A stretch of 64,000 nt of DNA. Source: an uncultured Alphaproteobacteria bacterium (GTDB lineage: Bacteria; Pseudomonadota; Alphaproteobacteria; Methylaequorales; Methylaequoraceae). A program made the translations under genes and the position numbers. The notes under the pieces were generated by a model, which was not told the DNA's origin, ran no database searches, and worked only from the letters and a program-made list of their open reading frames with translations. Shown piece after piece: positions 35,466 through 45,644 of this stretch (position 1 is the first letter of the stretch; every line of letters starts with the position of its first letter). The stretch is from positions 242,639 to 306,638 of the forward strand of contig CACMWI010000002.1 of the NCBI GenBank assembly GCA_902617375.1, in the 5' to 3' direction.

Positions 35466-36392
35466 TTGAAAAATTTAATCTTTGCGGCAATTGATATAGG
35501 TAGTTATAACTGTAGATTAACCATTGTAAAAAAATTTAAAGATAATTTTAAAGTAATTCATAATTTTTCCTATGGAACTAATCTGATCAGCAACTTAAGT
35601 TTCAACAATGAATTTACAGAAAAAAATATAGAAAAAACACTCAAGTGTTTAAAGAAATTTTCTGAAAAACTTTTAAAATTTAAAGTCAATGATTATAGAT
35701 GTATTGCCACTGAAGCGTGCAGACAAGTAATAAATCCTGATTTTTTTATTGAAAAAGTGAAAAAAGAAACTGGAATTTCTGTAGAAGTTATTTCATCCTA
35801 TGAAGAGGCCAAATTGAGTTTAAAAAGTTGTGAAAAATATTTTAAAAAAATTAAAAATAAGGGAATTATTTTTGATATTGGAGGCGGAAGTACGGAATTA
35901 ACATTTTTTGATGTTGAAAACAAAATATTTAACTCTAAGTCAATTTCATACGGAGTAATCAATCTGTCAGAAAAAGAAGATATATATGGAAAAGAATTTG
36001 TTAAAAAGCAATTAAAAGATCATTTTAACTTTTTTAAAAATAGTCTCCTCCAATTTCTAGATTTTGAATTTGTGTCAATTGGATCATGCAGCACTGTTAC
36101 AACTTTATGTGCTATTCATAAAAAATTAAATTTCTTTGATTTGAAAAAAATTGAGGGTCATCAAATGAACAAGAATCAGCTTTTGGACTCAATTAATTTA
36201 ATAAAAAGTTTACAGATAAGAGATTTAAAAAAAATGTCATGTGTTGGATCAAGATATAAACTTCTACTGAATGGGATTGTAATACTAAACATCATATTAG
36301 ATATCTTTCCAATGAATAAAGTAATAGCTTCTCAAAATGGATTGAGAGAAGGAATGTTACGTGATTTACTTCTAGCACATGAAAAAAATTAA
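35466..36392 (+). CDS. Exopolyphosphatase / ppGpp-type phosphatase (Ppx/GppA family)
   Basis: This 308-residue ASKHA-fold phosphohydrolase acts on polyphosphate or pppGpp. Diagnostic motifs are AAIDIGSYNCRL at the N-terminus (phosphate-1 loop), IFDIGGGSTELTFF (phosphate-2 loop), and SIGSCSTVTTL. The start is a TTG immediately before the conserved strand; no ATG upstream or downstream would keep the first motif. The length is that of the short form without the C-terminal HD domain. Its stop region overlaps rlmE by 14 bases, and ppx-rlmE pairing is frequent in Alphaproteobacteria. Confidence 0.9.
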   Translation: MKNLIFAAIDIGSYNCRLTIVKKFKDNFKVIHNFSYGTNLISNLSFNNEFTEKNIEKTLKCLKKFSEKLLKFKVNDYRCIATEACRQVINPDFFIEKVKKETGISVEVISSYEEAKLSLKSCEKYFKKIKNKGIIFDIGGGSTELTFFDVENKIFNSKSISYGVINLSEKEDIYGKEFVKKQLKDHFNFFKNSLLQFLDFEFVSIGSCSTVTTLCAIHKKLNFFDLKKIEGHQMNKNQLLDSINLIKSLQIRDLKKMSCVGSRYKLLLNGIVILNIILDIFPMNKVIASQNGLREGMLRDLLLAHEKN

Positions 36393-37014
36393 GTTAAAAA
36401 AAAAAAATATAAGTGCCAACAGTTCAAGATGGCTTGAAAGACATTTGAATGATGAATTCGTAATTAAATCAAAAATTGAAGGCTACAGATCCAGGTCATC
36501 TTATAAATTAATTGAGATGGAAAAAAAATTTAATTTTCTTAAAAACTCGAAAAATATTTTAGATCTCGGTTGTGCTCCAGGTGGATGGCTTCAAGTTGCA
36601 AAAAAATTCGCCCCAAAATCTGCAAAGATAGTTGGAATTGATTTATTAAAGATTGAGAAAATAGAAAACGTAGTGTCAATAGAAAAAGATATATTTGATG
36701 AAGATATAAAAGAAATCATTCAAAAAAATTTTACTAATAAAGTTGGACTTTTGATGAGTGATATGTCGCCAAACTCATCTGGTAACAAAAAAATTGATCA
36801 TTTAAGAATTATCTCATTGATAGAAAGAGTTTTAGAAATTGCAAAAGAGGTTCTCAAACCAAACGGTTTTTTAGTTTCTAAAATTTTTCAAGGTGGTGCG
36901 CAAGGAGATCTTATTGAGAAAATGAGAATTGAGCTTAGAGATATTAAATATTTTAAACCTAAAGCATCAAGAAAACAGTCACCTGAAACTTACCTTATAG
37001 CAAAAAAAAATTAA
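36379..37014 (+). CDS. rlmE: 23S rRNA (uridine-2552-2'-O-)-methyltransferase
   Basis: This RrmJ/FtsJ-type enzyme 2'-O-methylates U2552 in the A-loop of 23S rRNA during late 50S assembly. The 211 residues show the substrate-proximal GYRSRSSYKL, the SAM-binding LDLGCAPGGWLQV, SDMSPNSSGNK with the catalytic Asp, FLVSKIFQGG with the catalytic Lys, and SRKQSPETYLIA with the catalytic Glu. This is the full K-D-K-E tetrad. It is linked to ppx/gppA by overlap, and guaB follows after 42 bases. Confidence 0.96.
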   Translation: MKKIKLKKKNISANSSRWLERHLNDEFVIKSKIEGYRSRSSYKLIEMEKKFNFLKNSKNILDLGCAPGGWLQVAKKFAPKSAKIVGIDLLKIEKIENVVSIEKDIFDEDIKEIIQKNFTNKVGLLMSDMSPNSSGNKKIDHLRIISLIERVLEIAKEVLKPNGFLVSKIFQGGAQGDLIEKMRIELRDIKYFKPKASRKQSPETYLIAKKN

Positions 37015-37056
37015 TTATTTTGTTTAAAATTTTATAAGATTAGATTAAATTATTTT

Positions 37057-38526
37057 ATGAAGTATTTACCAGAAGCTCTTACTTTTGATGATGTTCTCAT
37101 TGTGCCGGCAAAATCATCAATCAGACCGTCTGAAGCTAACATTTCTACAAAGTTAACAAAAAATATAAAACTTAATGTTCCTTTAATTTCAGCAGCAATG
37201 GATACTGTAACTGAGTCCAATTTAGCTATCAAAATAGCGCAGATGGGTGGACTCGGAATCATTCATAAAAATCTCAATTTTGTTGATCAAGCTCTGGAGG
37301 TATCGAAAGTAAAAAGATTTGAATCTGGGATGGTAATAAATCCAGTAACGATTTCACCTGATGAGACTCTAAATAATGTTTTAAAAAAAAAAGAAAAATA
37401 TAACATTTCTGGAATTCCTGTTGTAGATAATAAATCACAGAAGTTAGTTGGTATACTGACTAATAGAGACATGCGATTCGCAAAGAATCTTCAGCAGAAA
37501 GTTAGTACTTTAATGACAAAAAATAATTTAGTAACTGTCTCTGAAGATATTTCTATGGATAATGCACAAAAACTTTTACATGAACATAGAATTGAAAAGT
37601 TATTAGTAGTAGATAAAAATTTTAAATGTGTGGGTTTAATAACGGTTAAAGACATTGAAAAAGCAGAAAAATTTCCTTTTGCCTCAAAAGATAAGATGGG
37701 GAGACTACTTGTTGGAGCGGCTGTTGGTGTTGGAGAGAGCGAAGGCATAAACAGGATAAGAACCCTGGAAAAGGCTGGGGTTGATGTTATTGTAATTGAC
37801 ACTGCTCACGGACACTCTGAAAATGTAGTGGAAACACTAAAAATGTCTAAAAAAGAATTCCCGAAACTACCTGTTGTTGTTGGAAACATAGCTACAGCGG
37901 AAGCAGCGAAAGAACTAATACAAAATGGTGCTGACGCTTTAAAAGTTGGAATTGGTCCAGGCTCTATTTGTACAACAAGAATTATTGCTGGTGTTGGTGT
38001 GCCTCAGTTGCATGCAATTTCCGAAACTTACAAAATAGCAAAAAAAAATAATATCCCTATTATTTCAGATGGTGGCATAAAATATTCAGGTGATATTGCT
38101 AAAGCAATAGCATTTGGTGCTGATGTGGTTATGATAGGTTCGTTATTTGCTGGAACAGATGAGTCACCTGGAGAAATATTTCTATCAAACGGAAGAACAT
38201 ACAAATCATACAGGGGTATGGGATCACTGGGGGCTATGGGAAGCGGTTCAGCTGATAGGTATTTTCAAGAAGAAATAATAAATGATGATAAGTTTGTGCC
38301 AGAAGGAGTAGAGGGAAGAGTTCCATATAGAGGAAGTGTCGTGAAAATAATTGAACAATTAATTGGAGGTTTAAAAGCTTCGATGGGTTACACTGGTAAT
38401 AAAACTATTAAAGATTTTAAAAATAAAACAAAAGTTATTAAAATTACTTCAGCCGGTCTAAATGAAAGTCACGTACACAGTATTTCGATAACAAGGGAAT
38501 CTCCAAATTATCAGCTTAACAAATGA
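37057..38526 (+). CDS. guaB: IMP dehydrogenase
   Basis: This enzyme oxidises IMP to XMP, the committed step to GMP. The 489 residues form a TIM barrel interrupted by two CBS domains (about residues 90-205), which bind adenine nucleotides in relatives. The N-terminal [11 protein letters not shown], the catalytic Cys305 in [22 protein letters not shown], and the flap region [10 protein letters not shown] are all present. Its stop overlaps guaA by four bases, so the two GMP-synthesis steps are translationally coupled. Confidence 0.98.
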   Translation: MKYLPEALTFDDVLIVPAKSSIRPSEANISTKLTKNIKLNVPLISAAMDTVTESNLAIKIAQMGGLGIIHKNLNFVDQALEVSKVKRFESGMVINPVTISPDETLNNVLKKKEKYNISGIPVVDNKSQKLVGILTNRDMRFAKNLQQKVSTLMTKNNLVTVSEDISMDNAQKLLHEHRIEKLLVVDKNFKCVGLITVKDIEKAEKFPFASKDKMGRLLVGAAVGVGESEGINRIRTLEKAGVDVIVIDTAHGHSENVVETLKMSKKEFPKLPVVVGNIATAEAAKELIQNGADALKVGIGPGSICTTRIIAGVGVPQLHAISETYKIAKKNNIPIISDGGIKYSGDIAKAIAFGADVVMIGSLFAGTDESPGEIFLSNGRTYKSYRGMGSLGAMGSGSADRYFQEEIINDDKFVPEGVEGRVPYRGSVVKIIEQLIGGLKASMGYTGNKTIKDFKNKTKVIKITSAGLNESHVHSISITRESPNYQLNK

Positions 38527-40073
38527 CCGAGTCAATCATAATAATTGATTTTGGATCACAGGTTACAAAGCTAATCGCAAGAAGAATAAGAGAGTTTGGG
38601 GTTTTTAGCCAAATAGTACCATTTAACAAAGTTACAAGAAAAATGTTAAGCAATAATTCTGTAAAAGGAATTATTTTTTCAGGTGGTCCAAAATCGGTTC
38701 ATGAAAAAAACTCACCCAAGATTGACGACTATATCTATGAGCTAGAAATACCAATTTTGGGTATTTGTTACGGACTTCAATTAATTGCAAAACAATTTGG
38801 AGGAGAAATAATCCCGTCAAAAGATAGAGAATTTGGTAAAACAAAAATTAAATTAACAAAAAAGTCTCCGCTTCTTGAAAATGTTCTTTTTCCTAACAAA
38901 CCAGTCCAAGTGTGGATGAGTCACTCTGATAAAATTTCAATAATTCCAGATAGTTTTGAAAAGATAGCATCTTCAGATAATTGTGAGTTTGCTGTTATTC
39001 AAAATCAAAAAAAGAAACTTTATGGTGTTCAATTTCACCCAGAGGTGGTTCACACCATTGGAGGAACAAAAATACTTAAGAATTTCATAAGAAATATTTG
39101 TAAATGTTCTGCAAAATGGAATATGAAATTTTTCAAAAAAAAAATAATTGAAGATATAAAAAAAAAAGTTGGAAAAGATAAAGTAATATGTGGATTATCA
39201 GGTGGTGTTGATTCAACAGTTACAGCAGCCTTAATAAATTCTGCAATTGGAAAAAATTTAATTTGTGTTTTTGTTGATACTGGTCTTATGAGAGAAAATG
39301 AAGGAAAAGAAATAAAAAATCTTTTCCAAAAAAATTTTAATATCAAATTGAAAGTAATTAAAAGTGCTAATAATTTTTTTTCCAAACTAAAAGGTAAAAG
39401 TGATCCTGAAAAAAAAAGAAAAATAATTGGAAAAGAATTTATAAAAATTTTTGAAAAATTTGCACTCAAACAAAAAAATGTAAAGTTTTTAGCACAAGGA
39501 ACTCTTTATCCGGATGTAATAGAATCACTTTCAAAAGTTGGCAAGACCTCGGTTACAATTAAATCTCATCATAATGTTGGTGGATTACCAAAAAAAATGA
39601 AACTGAAATTACTCGAACCGTTATCAGAATTATTCAAAGATGAAGTTAGATTGCTAGGTAAAGAACTCAATGTACCAGAAGCTTTTTTGAATAGACATCC
39701 TTTTCCAGGTCCAGGTTTAGCAATAAGACTTTTAGGAAGTGTGAATGAAAAAAATATAGAAATTTTGAGAAAGGCTGATTCCATTTTTATTAACTTAATA
39801 AAGGAAGAGGGTTTGTATGATAAAATTTGGCAGGCATTTTGTGTTTTACTTCCTATCAACACTGTTGGTGTAATGGGAGATAACAGAACCTATGAAAAAA
39901 TATGCGTACTAAGAGCAGTAACATCTATTGATGGAATGACTGCTGAAACTTATAAATTTAATAATGAATTTATTAAGCGCTGTGCCAATGAAATTATAAA
40001 TCGTGTGCCTGGAATAAACAGAGTTTGCTACGATATTACTTCAAAGCCACCAGGAACTATTGAGTTTGAATAA
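38523..40073 (+). CDS. guaA: GMP synthase (glutamine-hydrolysing)
   Basis: This enzyme aminates XMP to GMP. The 516 residues comprise a class I glutamine amidotransferase domain (residues about 1-190, nucleophile in GICYGLQ, His/Glu in QFHPEV), an ATP-pyrophosphatase domain with GLSGGVDST, and the C-terminal dimerisation domain (RHPFPGPGLA, ending SKPPGTIEFE). It is complete and of normal length. It is the last gene of the guaBA unit, followed by a 392-base gene-free region that marks the left edge of the polysaccharide island. Confidence 0.98.
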   Translation: MTESIIIIDFGSQVTKLIARRIREFGVFSQIVPFNKVTRKMLSNNSVKGIIFSGGPKSVHEKNSPKIDDYIYELEIPILGICYGLQLIAKQFGGEIIPSKDREFGKTKIKLTKKSPLLENVLFPNKPVQVWMSHSDKISIIPDSFEKIASSDNCEFAVIQNQKKKLYGVQFHPEVVHTIGGTKILKNFIRNICKCSAKWNMKFFKKKIIEDIKKKVGKDKVICGLSGGVDSTVTAALINSAIGKNLICVFVDTGLMRENEGKEIKNLFQKNFNIKLKVIKSANNFFSKLKGKSDPEKKRKIIGKEFIKIFEKFALKQKNVKFLAQGTLYPDVIESLSKVGKTSVTIKSHHNVGGLPKKMKLKLLEPLSELFKDEVRLLGKELNVPEAFLNRHPFPGPGLAIRLLGSVNEKNIEILRKADSIFINLIKEEGLYDKIWQAFCVLLPINTVGVMGDNRTYEKICVLRAVTSIDGMTAETYKFNNEFIKRCANEIINRVPGINRVCYDITSKPPGTIEFE

Positions 40074-40465
40074 TACAGTTGTGCTTAATTTCAGTTGATC
40101 TGAAAAAAAAATGTTTACTTACATTAATAAAAGAATTTAAATTTATTATGTTCTAAGCAAGATTCTTGTTGATTAAAATCAGGTAACCTTAATTATTTAG
40201 ATCCAAAAAAATCTTCAAAATTTAATAATCTTTAGAATTCTAACTCTAGAAGAGTGATTTATTCAATGTATTGTTTTAACTTATTTTCTTTCAAAAATTT
40301 TATCAAAGGAAATTATGTTCATTTTTAACTATGAATAATAGAACAAGAAAAAAAAACGTAGTCCTCTATAAATTTTTACTGAATATTAATGTGTTACGCT
40401 ATCCTCTGAAAATTCGAAAAATGGCATAATAATTGCTGATTATCAAAGAAAATTTAAATTTTTTA
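40074..40465. other. Gene-free region at the left border of the polysaccharide island
   Basis: About 390 very AT-rich bases lie between guaA and the first sugar gene. No credible ORF or RNA is visible. A weak 6-bp hairpin (TTTCAG, loop, CTGAAA, around 40089-40105) lies just after guaA but is followed by A rather than T residues, so it is not a convincing terminator of guaBA. The region must hold the promoter for the sugar genes. Its composition, with no coding traces, fits an island boundary. Confidence 0.5.
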
Positions 40466-41665
40466 ATGATGAAACAAATAAATTTTATTATAGCAATTGC
40501 TACATTTAATAGAGTTAACAATTTAAAAGTTGTAATAGATTCTATTCTCAAACAGAAATTAAAAAAAAATATTAACCTTGAAGTGGTGATTTCAAACTCT
40601 TGCTCAACGGATGAGACATCTTCATTCCTTGAATCTTTAAAGACAAACAAACAATTTCATATTCATAATAAAAGTGAAAAAATACCAAATAATATTTTAT
40701 CTCAATTTATTAATTTTGAAAATTTGTCCAAAACAATTCCTGAACATGCTGATTGGGTATGGTGGTTGGGAGATGATGATAAATTAGTTAATAATAATTC
40801 CGTACAATGCGTTGTTGACACCATTATGGAAAATGATGAGGATGATTTAATTTTTGTACATGCTTGTAGTGCTCGAAGAGCCTCAAAGAAAAAAAATAAA
40901 GTAAAAGATTTGATATTCAATCTTTGTCAAGAATATGGATATCATGAAATGTTAGGTTGGTGTTCCTCTATTGTCATGAAGGGCAATGCCTTCAAAAATA
41001 TACTTGCGTCCTCTAGTAGCAATAAAAATTACAGAGATGACGGAACACAGAAGGCTGTGTCTTGTTACATTCATTCTGCTCAGATACTAAAGAACTATCA
41101 TGATAAACTTGGCATATTTTTGGACTATCCTTTAGTTGATAATCAAGTTTTTGGTCAATCTGAAGAAACAATAAAAAGGTGGAATGAAGAAAATGTTCCT
41201 AATAGATATTTTGAAATCGTTAGCGATATTTATGAACTAAGAGAGTTTCTTCCTAAAAAAAAGTTCAAGCCAAATTTTTTTAGATATCATACATACTACA
41301 TATGGGATCACTTAGCTCATCTTTGCCTGATACAACTTGACAATTATATTACTAATTTAAGGACATATACTTCAGGTAAGGTCCAAATTGATGATAATTT
41401 TGAACAATACATAAAAAGTTTTCCAGAACAAATTAACAAAAAATGGCACCAAATATGCCAAATGACTGATTTAGTAGATGATCAAACAACAATGAAACTT
41501 CTTGCTTACACTTTTTTATCAGGAATTAATTATACTAATATGTATTTAAACAGTAATGGATCAGAGCATATAAAAAAAAATTATATAGATGGTTATTCAG
41601 ATCTTGTCAGAAAGTTTCCAGTTTTCAATTTTGAAATTGGGTCATATCAATTATCACATAATTAA
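40466..41665 (+). CDS. Family 2-type glycosyltransferase
   Basis: With the ATG start at MMKQ the protein has 399 residues; a TTG 33 bases upstream is less likely. The N-terminal half is a GT-A fold: IIAIATFNRVNNLKVVIDSI is the usual nucleotide-binding opening, ISNSCSTDET is the second strand, and WWLGDDD is the metal-binding DxD-type motif. The C-terminal half (about 200-399) is unlike any family I recognise. It has no transmembrane segments, so it is a cytosolic or membrane-associated transferase. As the first gene of the CDP-sugar island it may add the sugar made by the following genes, which is an inference from position only. Confidence 0.8.
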   Translation: MMKQINFIIAIATFNRVNNLKVVIDSILKQKLKKNINLEVVISNSCSTDETSSFLESLKTNKQFHIHNKSEKIPNNILSQFINFENLSKTIPEHADWVWWLGDDDKLVNNNSVQCVVDTIMENDEDDLIFVHACSARRASKKKNKVKDLIFNLCQEYGYHEMLGWCSSIVMKGNAFKNILASSSSNKNYRDDGTQKAVSCYIHSAQILKNYHDKLGIFLDYPLVDNQVFGQSEETIKRWNEENVPNRYFEIVSDIYELREFLPKKKFKPNFFRYHTYYIWDHLAHLCLIQLDNYITNLRTYTSGKVQIDDNFEQYIKSFPEQINKKWHQICQMTDLVDDQTTMKLLAYTFLSGINYTNMYLNSNGSEHIKKNYIDGYSDLVRKFPVFNFEIGSYQLSHN

Positions 41666-41682
41666 ATGGAAAGGTATTATTC

Positions 41683-42450
41683 ATGAAGGCAGTAATATTA
41701 GCTGGAGGATTAGGAACAAGAATATCCGAAGAGACTCACTTAAAACCAAAACCAATGATTGAAATAGGTGGTAAACCAATTCTCTGGCATATAATGAAAC
41801 AATATTCTCAACATGGAATAAATGATTTTATTATTTGTTGCGGATATAAGGGTTATTTGATTAAGGAGTATTTCTTTAATTATTCACTACACCTTACAGA
41901 TATTACAATTAATACAAAAAATAATCAGAAATGGTTTCACAACAATTATGCGGAGGATTGGAATGTTACACTTGTTGATACTGGAGAAAATACTTTAACA
42001 GGAGGAAGACTAAAGCGAATTTCAAGATATTTGGAAAATGATGAGCATTTTTGTTTTACGTATGGTGACGGTGTCGGTGATATAGATATCTCTAAAGCTA
42101 TAAGTGAACATAAAAAAAAAGGTAAATTAGCAACTGTTACCGCTACACAACCCCCTAGTAGATTTGGGTCACTTTCAATAGTAAAAGACAAAATTCAAAG
42201 TTTTAAAGAGAAACCAAAAGAAAATTGGATCAATGCAGGATTTTTTGTTTTATCGAAAGATGTAATAGATAGAATTGATGGAGACAATTGTGTATGGGAA
42301 GAAAAACCAATGGAGTCACTTGCTTCGGAGGGTCAATTTTCTGTTTACTTTCATAATGGTTTTTGGCAACCAATGGACACTCTTAGAGATAAAAAATTAT
42401 TAGATAATTTATGGAATGAGGGGAAAGCTCCTTGGAAAACTTGGTCATGA
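41683..42450 (+). CDS. rfbF: Glucose-1-phosphate cytidylyltransferase
   Basis: This enzyme makes CDP-glucose from CTP and glucose-1-phosphate, the entry step to CDP-linked deoxysugars. The 255 residues open with the nucleotidyltransferase signature GGLGTRISEETHLKPKPMI (about residues 8-26), followed by GGKPILWHIMK. Later come FCFTYGDGVGD with the metal-binding Asp, and NAGFFVL. The length is that of classic RfbF/DdhA. Its stop overlaps the rfbG start as ATGA, the standard coupled rfbF-rfbG pair. Confidence 0.95.
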   Translation: MKAVILAGGLGTRISEETHLKPKPMIEIGGKPILWHIMKQYSQHGINDFIICCGYKGYLIKEYFFNYSLHLTDITINTKNNQKWFHNNYAEDWNVTLVDTGENTLTGGRLKRISRYLENDEHFCFTYGDGVGDIDISKAISEHKKKGKLATVTATQPPSRFGSLSIVKDKIQSFKEKPKENWINAGFFVLSKDVIDRIDGDNCVWEEKPMESLASEGQFSVYFHNGFWQPMDTLRDKKLLDNLWNEGKAPWKTWS

Positions 42451-43514
42451 AGAAAAACTTTTGGATGAATAAAAAAGTTTTTATTACTGGTCACACAGGG
42501 TTTAAAGGAAGTTGGTTGACGTTATGGCTAAAAAAATTAGGAGCAGATGTCTCTGGTTATTCACTTAAACCAAAAGAAAAAAGTCTTTTTGTTGATGCTA
42601 ACATTTCTAATGGTATCGAATCAAATTATGAAAATATTCTTAATTTTAGAAAACTTTCTAATCAGATCAAAAAATTTTCACCCGAAATAGTTTTTCACTT
42701 AGCAGCTCAACCCTTAGTTAAATTATCTTATAACAACCCTAGAAAAACTTACTCCACAAATATTTTTGGAACCATAAATTTATTAGAATCCTTAAAAAAT
42801 TGTGAAAGCGTAAAGTCAATTATTATTGTTACTACTGATAAAGTTTATGAAAATAGACGAACCAGACGTGGTTATAATGAAACTGATATGTTGGGTGGTT
42901 ATGACCCTTATAGTTCTAGTAAAGCTTGCTGCGAAATTATAACCAATTCATATCGATCGTCTTTTTTTGAAAAAAAAGGATGGTCTCCTGGAATTGCAAC
43001 TGCAAGAGCAGGAAATGTGATTGGAGGTGGAGATTATTCAGAATTTAGGTTAATTCCAGACATATTTAAATCAATTCAAAACCAAAAAGTTTTAAAGATA
43101 CGAAATATAAAATCTATAAGGCCATGGCAACATGTTATGGAGGCGTTGAAAGGATATCTGAGACTAGCAGAACAACTGTATTTTAATAGTGAAAAATTTT
43201 CTGAAGCATGGAATTTTGGACCCAACAAAGAAGGTTGTAAAGATGTTGGTTGGGTATTGAGTCAGTTTAGAAAAAATTGGAATTTCTCAATTTCTCATGT
43301 TCAACAAAATAATGTTTATGAGAGTGAAATGTTAAAATTAGACATTAGTAAAGCAATTAAAGAATTAAAATGGAAGCCAATTCTCTCTTTAAATGAAGCA
43401 ATTGATTTAACTTCCGAATGGTTTCGAAAAAAATTATCTGGTGAATATTCTGAAAATATACTCTTAGAACAGATAAATTCATATGAACAAAGATACATTG
43501 AGAGTATTAGATGA
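42447..43514 (+). CDS. rfbG: CDP-glucose 4,6-dehydratase
   Basis: This NAD-dependent short-chain dehydrogenase/reductase superfamily enzyme turns CDP-glucose into CDP-4-keto-6-deoxyglucose. The ATG that overlaps the rfbF stop gives 355 residues; an upstream TTG is less likely. Motifs are FITGHTGFKGSWL (NAD-binding GxxGxxG), VTTDKVYEN with the catalytic Asp/Lys type residues, and DPYSSSKACCE with the YxxxK pair. GNVIGGGD is another family hallmark. Both ends overlap neighbours by four bases, so the cassette reads as one translation-coupled unit. Confidence 0.95.
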   Translation: MKKNFWMNKKVFITGHTGFKGSWLTLWLKKLGADVSGYSLKPKEKSLFVDANISNGIESNYENILNFRKLSNQIKKFSPEIVFHLAAQPLVKLSYNNPRKTYSTNIFGTINLLESLKNCESVKSIIIVTTDKVYENRRTRRGYNETDMLGGYDPYSSSKACCEIITNSYRSSFFEKKGWSPGIATARAGNVIGGGDYSEFRLIPDIFKSIQNQKVLKIRNIKSIRPWQHVMEALKGYLRLAEQLYFNSEKFSEAWNFGPNKEGCKDVGWVLSQFRKNWNFSISHVQQNNVYESEMLKLDISKAIKELKWKPILSLNEAIDLTSEWFRKKLSGEYSENILLEQINSYEQRYIESIR

Positions 43515-44740
43515 CAAAAGTAAAACACTTAAAAAGATGCAGAGTTTGTAATGGTAAAAATTTAACTAAGATAGTCAAATTGAGCAAAATGCCATTTACA
43601 GATGAGTTTATGACATTAAAGAATATTGGTAAGGAATTTTTACACGATATAAATGTTTTTTTATGTAAGGATTGTCAAGTTGTACAAACTCAACATGACG
43701 TTGAGGTAAATAAGTATTACTTAGATTATCAATATTCAGTTGCTCATTCAAAAATTGCAAATAAATTTATGTGTTTGCTAGCAAATAATATTAATTCCTT
43801 TTACTTCAAAAAAATTTCAAAAAAATCAATTTTAGAAGTTGGCTCTGGTGATGGAAAGCAACTACATCAATTCAAAAAAATTGGATTTGATGTTTTAGGT
43901 TATGAACCGTCCAAAATATTATCAGACATTGCAAATAAAAATAAAATTAAAACTATTAACGGACTTTTTACGAAAGATTCTTTAAATTTATTCAAAGCTC
44001 AAAAGAAGTATTTTGATGTAATATTACTGACTTATACTTTTGATCATTTACCTAATCCTGGTGAGTTTCTTGATATATCAAAGAAATTACTAAAAAAAAA
44101 TGGGATTCTTGTTGTAGAAGTTCATGATTTAGACAAAATTTCAAAAAATAACGAATTTTGTCTTTTTGAGCATGAGCATTCAATTTATCTAAATAAGTCT
44201 TCTGCTACTAAATTTTTAAGAAAATACGATTTAGATATTATCAATTTTAATCTTATAGAAGAAAAATATCGAAGAGCTAACTCTCTGATTTTTGTTGCAA
44301 AAAGAAAAGTTGACGTCAATGTACAAAAGAAAGAATTATTACCAAAAAATAAAACATCGAAATTTTATTTTGATTTAAAAAAAAATATATATAAAGGAAT
44401 AAAAAATTTAGAAAAATATTCTTCCGTTAACAAAAAAAACGGGAAAAAAATTGCAGGTTATGGAGCTGGTGGAAGAGGAGTAATGACCTTAGCATCAATG
44501 AGCAATTCAAAAAATTTTAAATTTCTGATTGAAAAAAACCCTAAATCTCAAAACATTTATGCACCTGGTTCAGGTCTGCAAATTGTAAATCTGGAACACT
44601 TGAAAGAAAATCCAGTTGATGAAATTTTAGTGTTTAGCTTTGGTTATATGGATGAAATAAAAAAAGACCTAAAAAAATACGGATATCAAAATAATCAAAT
44701 CAAATCTTTCATAGATGTAATGAAGGATGGATATGTCTAA
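43511..44740 (+). CDS. Sugar C-methyltransferase-like SAM enzyme with zinc-binding N-terminus
   Basis: The 409-residue protein has the three-part layout of NDP-hexose C-methyltransferases. The N-terminal zinc-binding module is CRVCNG and CKDCQ. The central class I SAM domain contains ILEVGSGDGKQL, and the catalytic-type region LTYTFDHLPNP resembles the TEFHxHxxD area. The C-terminal domain has the glycine-rich GYGAGGRG. These enzymes add a methyl group to a ketosugar carbon, often C3 of a 4-keto-6-deoxysugar, which is exactly what RfbG produces. Coupling to rfbG by a four-base overlap supports this substrate. Confidence 0.82.
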   Translation: MTKVKHLKRCRVCNGKNLTKIVKLSKMPFTDEFMTLKNIGKEFLHDINVFLCKDCQVVQTQHDVEVNKYYLDYQYSVAHSKIANKFMCLLANNINSFYFKKISKKSILEVGSGDGKQLHQFKKIGFDVLGYEPSKILSDIANKNKIKTINGLFTKDSLNLFKAQKKYFDVILLTYTFDHLPNPGEFLDISKKLLKKNGILVVEVHDLDKISKNNEFCLFEHEHSIYLNKSSATKFLRKYDLDIINFNLIEEKYRRANSLIFVAKRKVDVNVQKKELLPKNKTSKFYFDLKKNIYKGIKNLEKYSSVNKKNGKKIAGYGAGGRGVMTLASMSNSKNFKFLIEKNPKSQNIYAPGSGLQIVNLEHLKENPVDEILVFSFGYMDEIKKDLKKYGYQNNQIKSFIDVMKDGYV

Positions 44741-45644
44741 GGTTGTGGTAATAACAGGTGGTAATGGTTTTATTGGTAGTCATCTGGTTCGAGAGCTATT
44801 AAATCAGAAATATGAACCTATTTTACTTGTAAGGAAGACCGCGAATCTAGATAAGCTTAAAAATCTTAATTTTATTAAGATTGTTGAAACATCCGATTAT
44901 TTAAATAACAATACTATAAATAAATTACAGTTATTTAGCCCGCTGTCTTTTATACACTGTGCATGGTCTGGAGTTTTGGGAAAAGACAGAAATAACAATG
45001 CTCAAAAGAATAATGTAGCTTTATCAATAAGTTCAGTAAAGCTTGCAAAAAAAATAGGATGCCGCAAGTGGATTGGTTTAGGTTCTCATGCAGAATACGG
45101 TCCTCAAAAAGTAAAAACACATGAATCTATAATTTGTAAACCAACTACATTGTATGGAAAGTATAAATTAGAAGCAGGAAAGAAATGCCTCGAACTTTCT
45201 CATAAATTACAGTTAGAGGGAAAATGGATTCGAATTTTCAGTACTTATGGACCATTTGACAATGATTCATGGTTAATTCCATATATTATAAAGTCTTTAT
45301 TAAAAAACAAAAAACCTGAATTAACACATTGCGAACAAATATGGGATTATCTTCACGTTGAAGATGCTGTTAATGCTATTATAAAACTTAAAAACTCCTC
45401 AGGAAGAGGTATTTTTAATCTTGGATCTTCAAAACCTAGAAAGTTAAAAGAATATGTTTCAATCATTTGCGATGAAATAAATAAAAATATAAAACCAAGT
45501 TTTGGAAAAATTCCATACAGAAAAGATCAAGTAATGAGTCTTTATCCCGACATAACAAGGATAAAAAAAACAGCTAAATGGAATCCAAAGATTGATTTTT
45601 CGAATGGAATTAAAAATTTAGTAAATTATTATCATGAACATTAA
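44733..45644 (+). CDS. NAD-dependent epimerase/dehydratase (putative CDP-ketosugar reductase)
   Basis: This extended short-chain dehydrogenase has 303 residues. The second ATG (MSKVV) is preferred because AAGGA lies five bases before it. VVITGGNGFIGSHLV is the NAD(P)-binding loop, HCAWSG and LGSHAEYG follow, and YGKYK provides the YxxxK pair. The C-terminal half binds the sugar nucleotide and shows WDYLHVEDAV. In comparable cassettes this position is held by a 4-ketoreductase or an epimerase acting after the C-methyltransferase; which one cannot be told. It overlaps both neighbours. Confidence 0.8.
   Translation: MSKVVVITGGNGFIGSHLVRELLNQKYEPILLVRKTANLDKLKNLNFIKIVETSDYLNNNTINKLQLFSPLSFIHCAWSGVLGKDRNNNAQKNNVALSISSVKLAKKIGCRKWIGLGSHAEYGPQKVKTHESIICKPTTLYGKYKLEAGKKCLELSHKLQLEGKWIRIFSTYGPFDNDSWLIPYIIKSLLKNKKPELTHCEQIWDYLHVEDAVNAIIKLKNSSGRGIFNLGSSKPRKLKEYVSIICDEINKNIKPSFGKIPYRKDQVMSLYPDITRIKKTAKWNPKIDFSNGIKNLVNYYHEH

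Noticed and set aside
40089..40105. Hairpin TTTCAG/CTGAAA after guaA as an intrinsic terminator
   Set aside because: It is followed by A residues on the coding strand and has a weak AT-rich stem, so it does not fit a Rho-independent terminator.
43511..44740. The methyltransferase gene as an O-methyltransferase of lipid or protein
   Set aside because: The zinc-binding N-terminus, glycine-rich C-terminal domain and coupling to rfbG fit sugar C-methyltransferases better.
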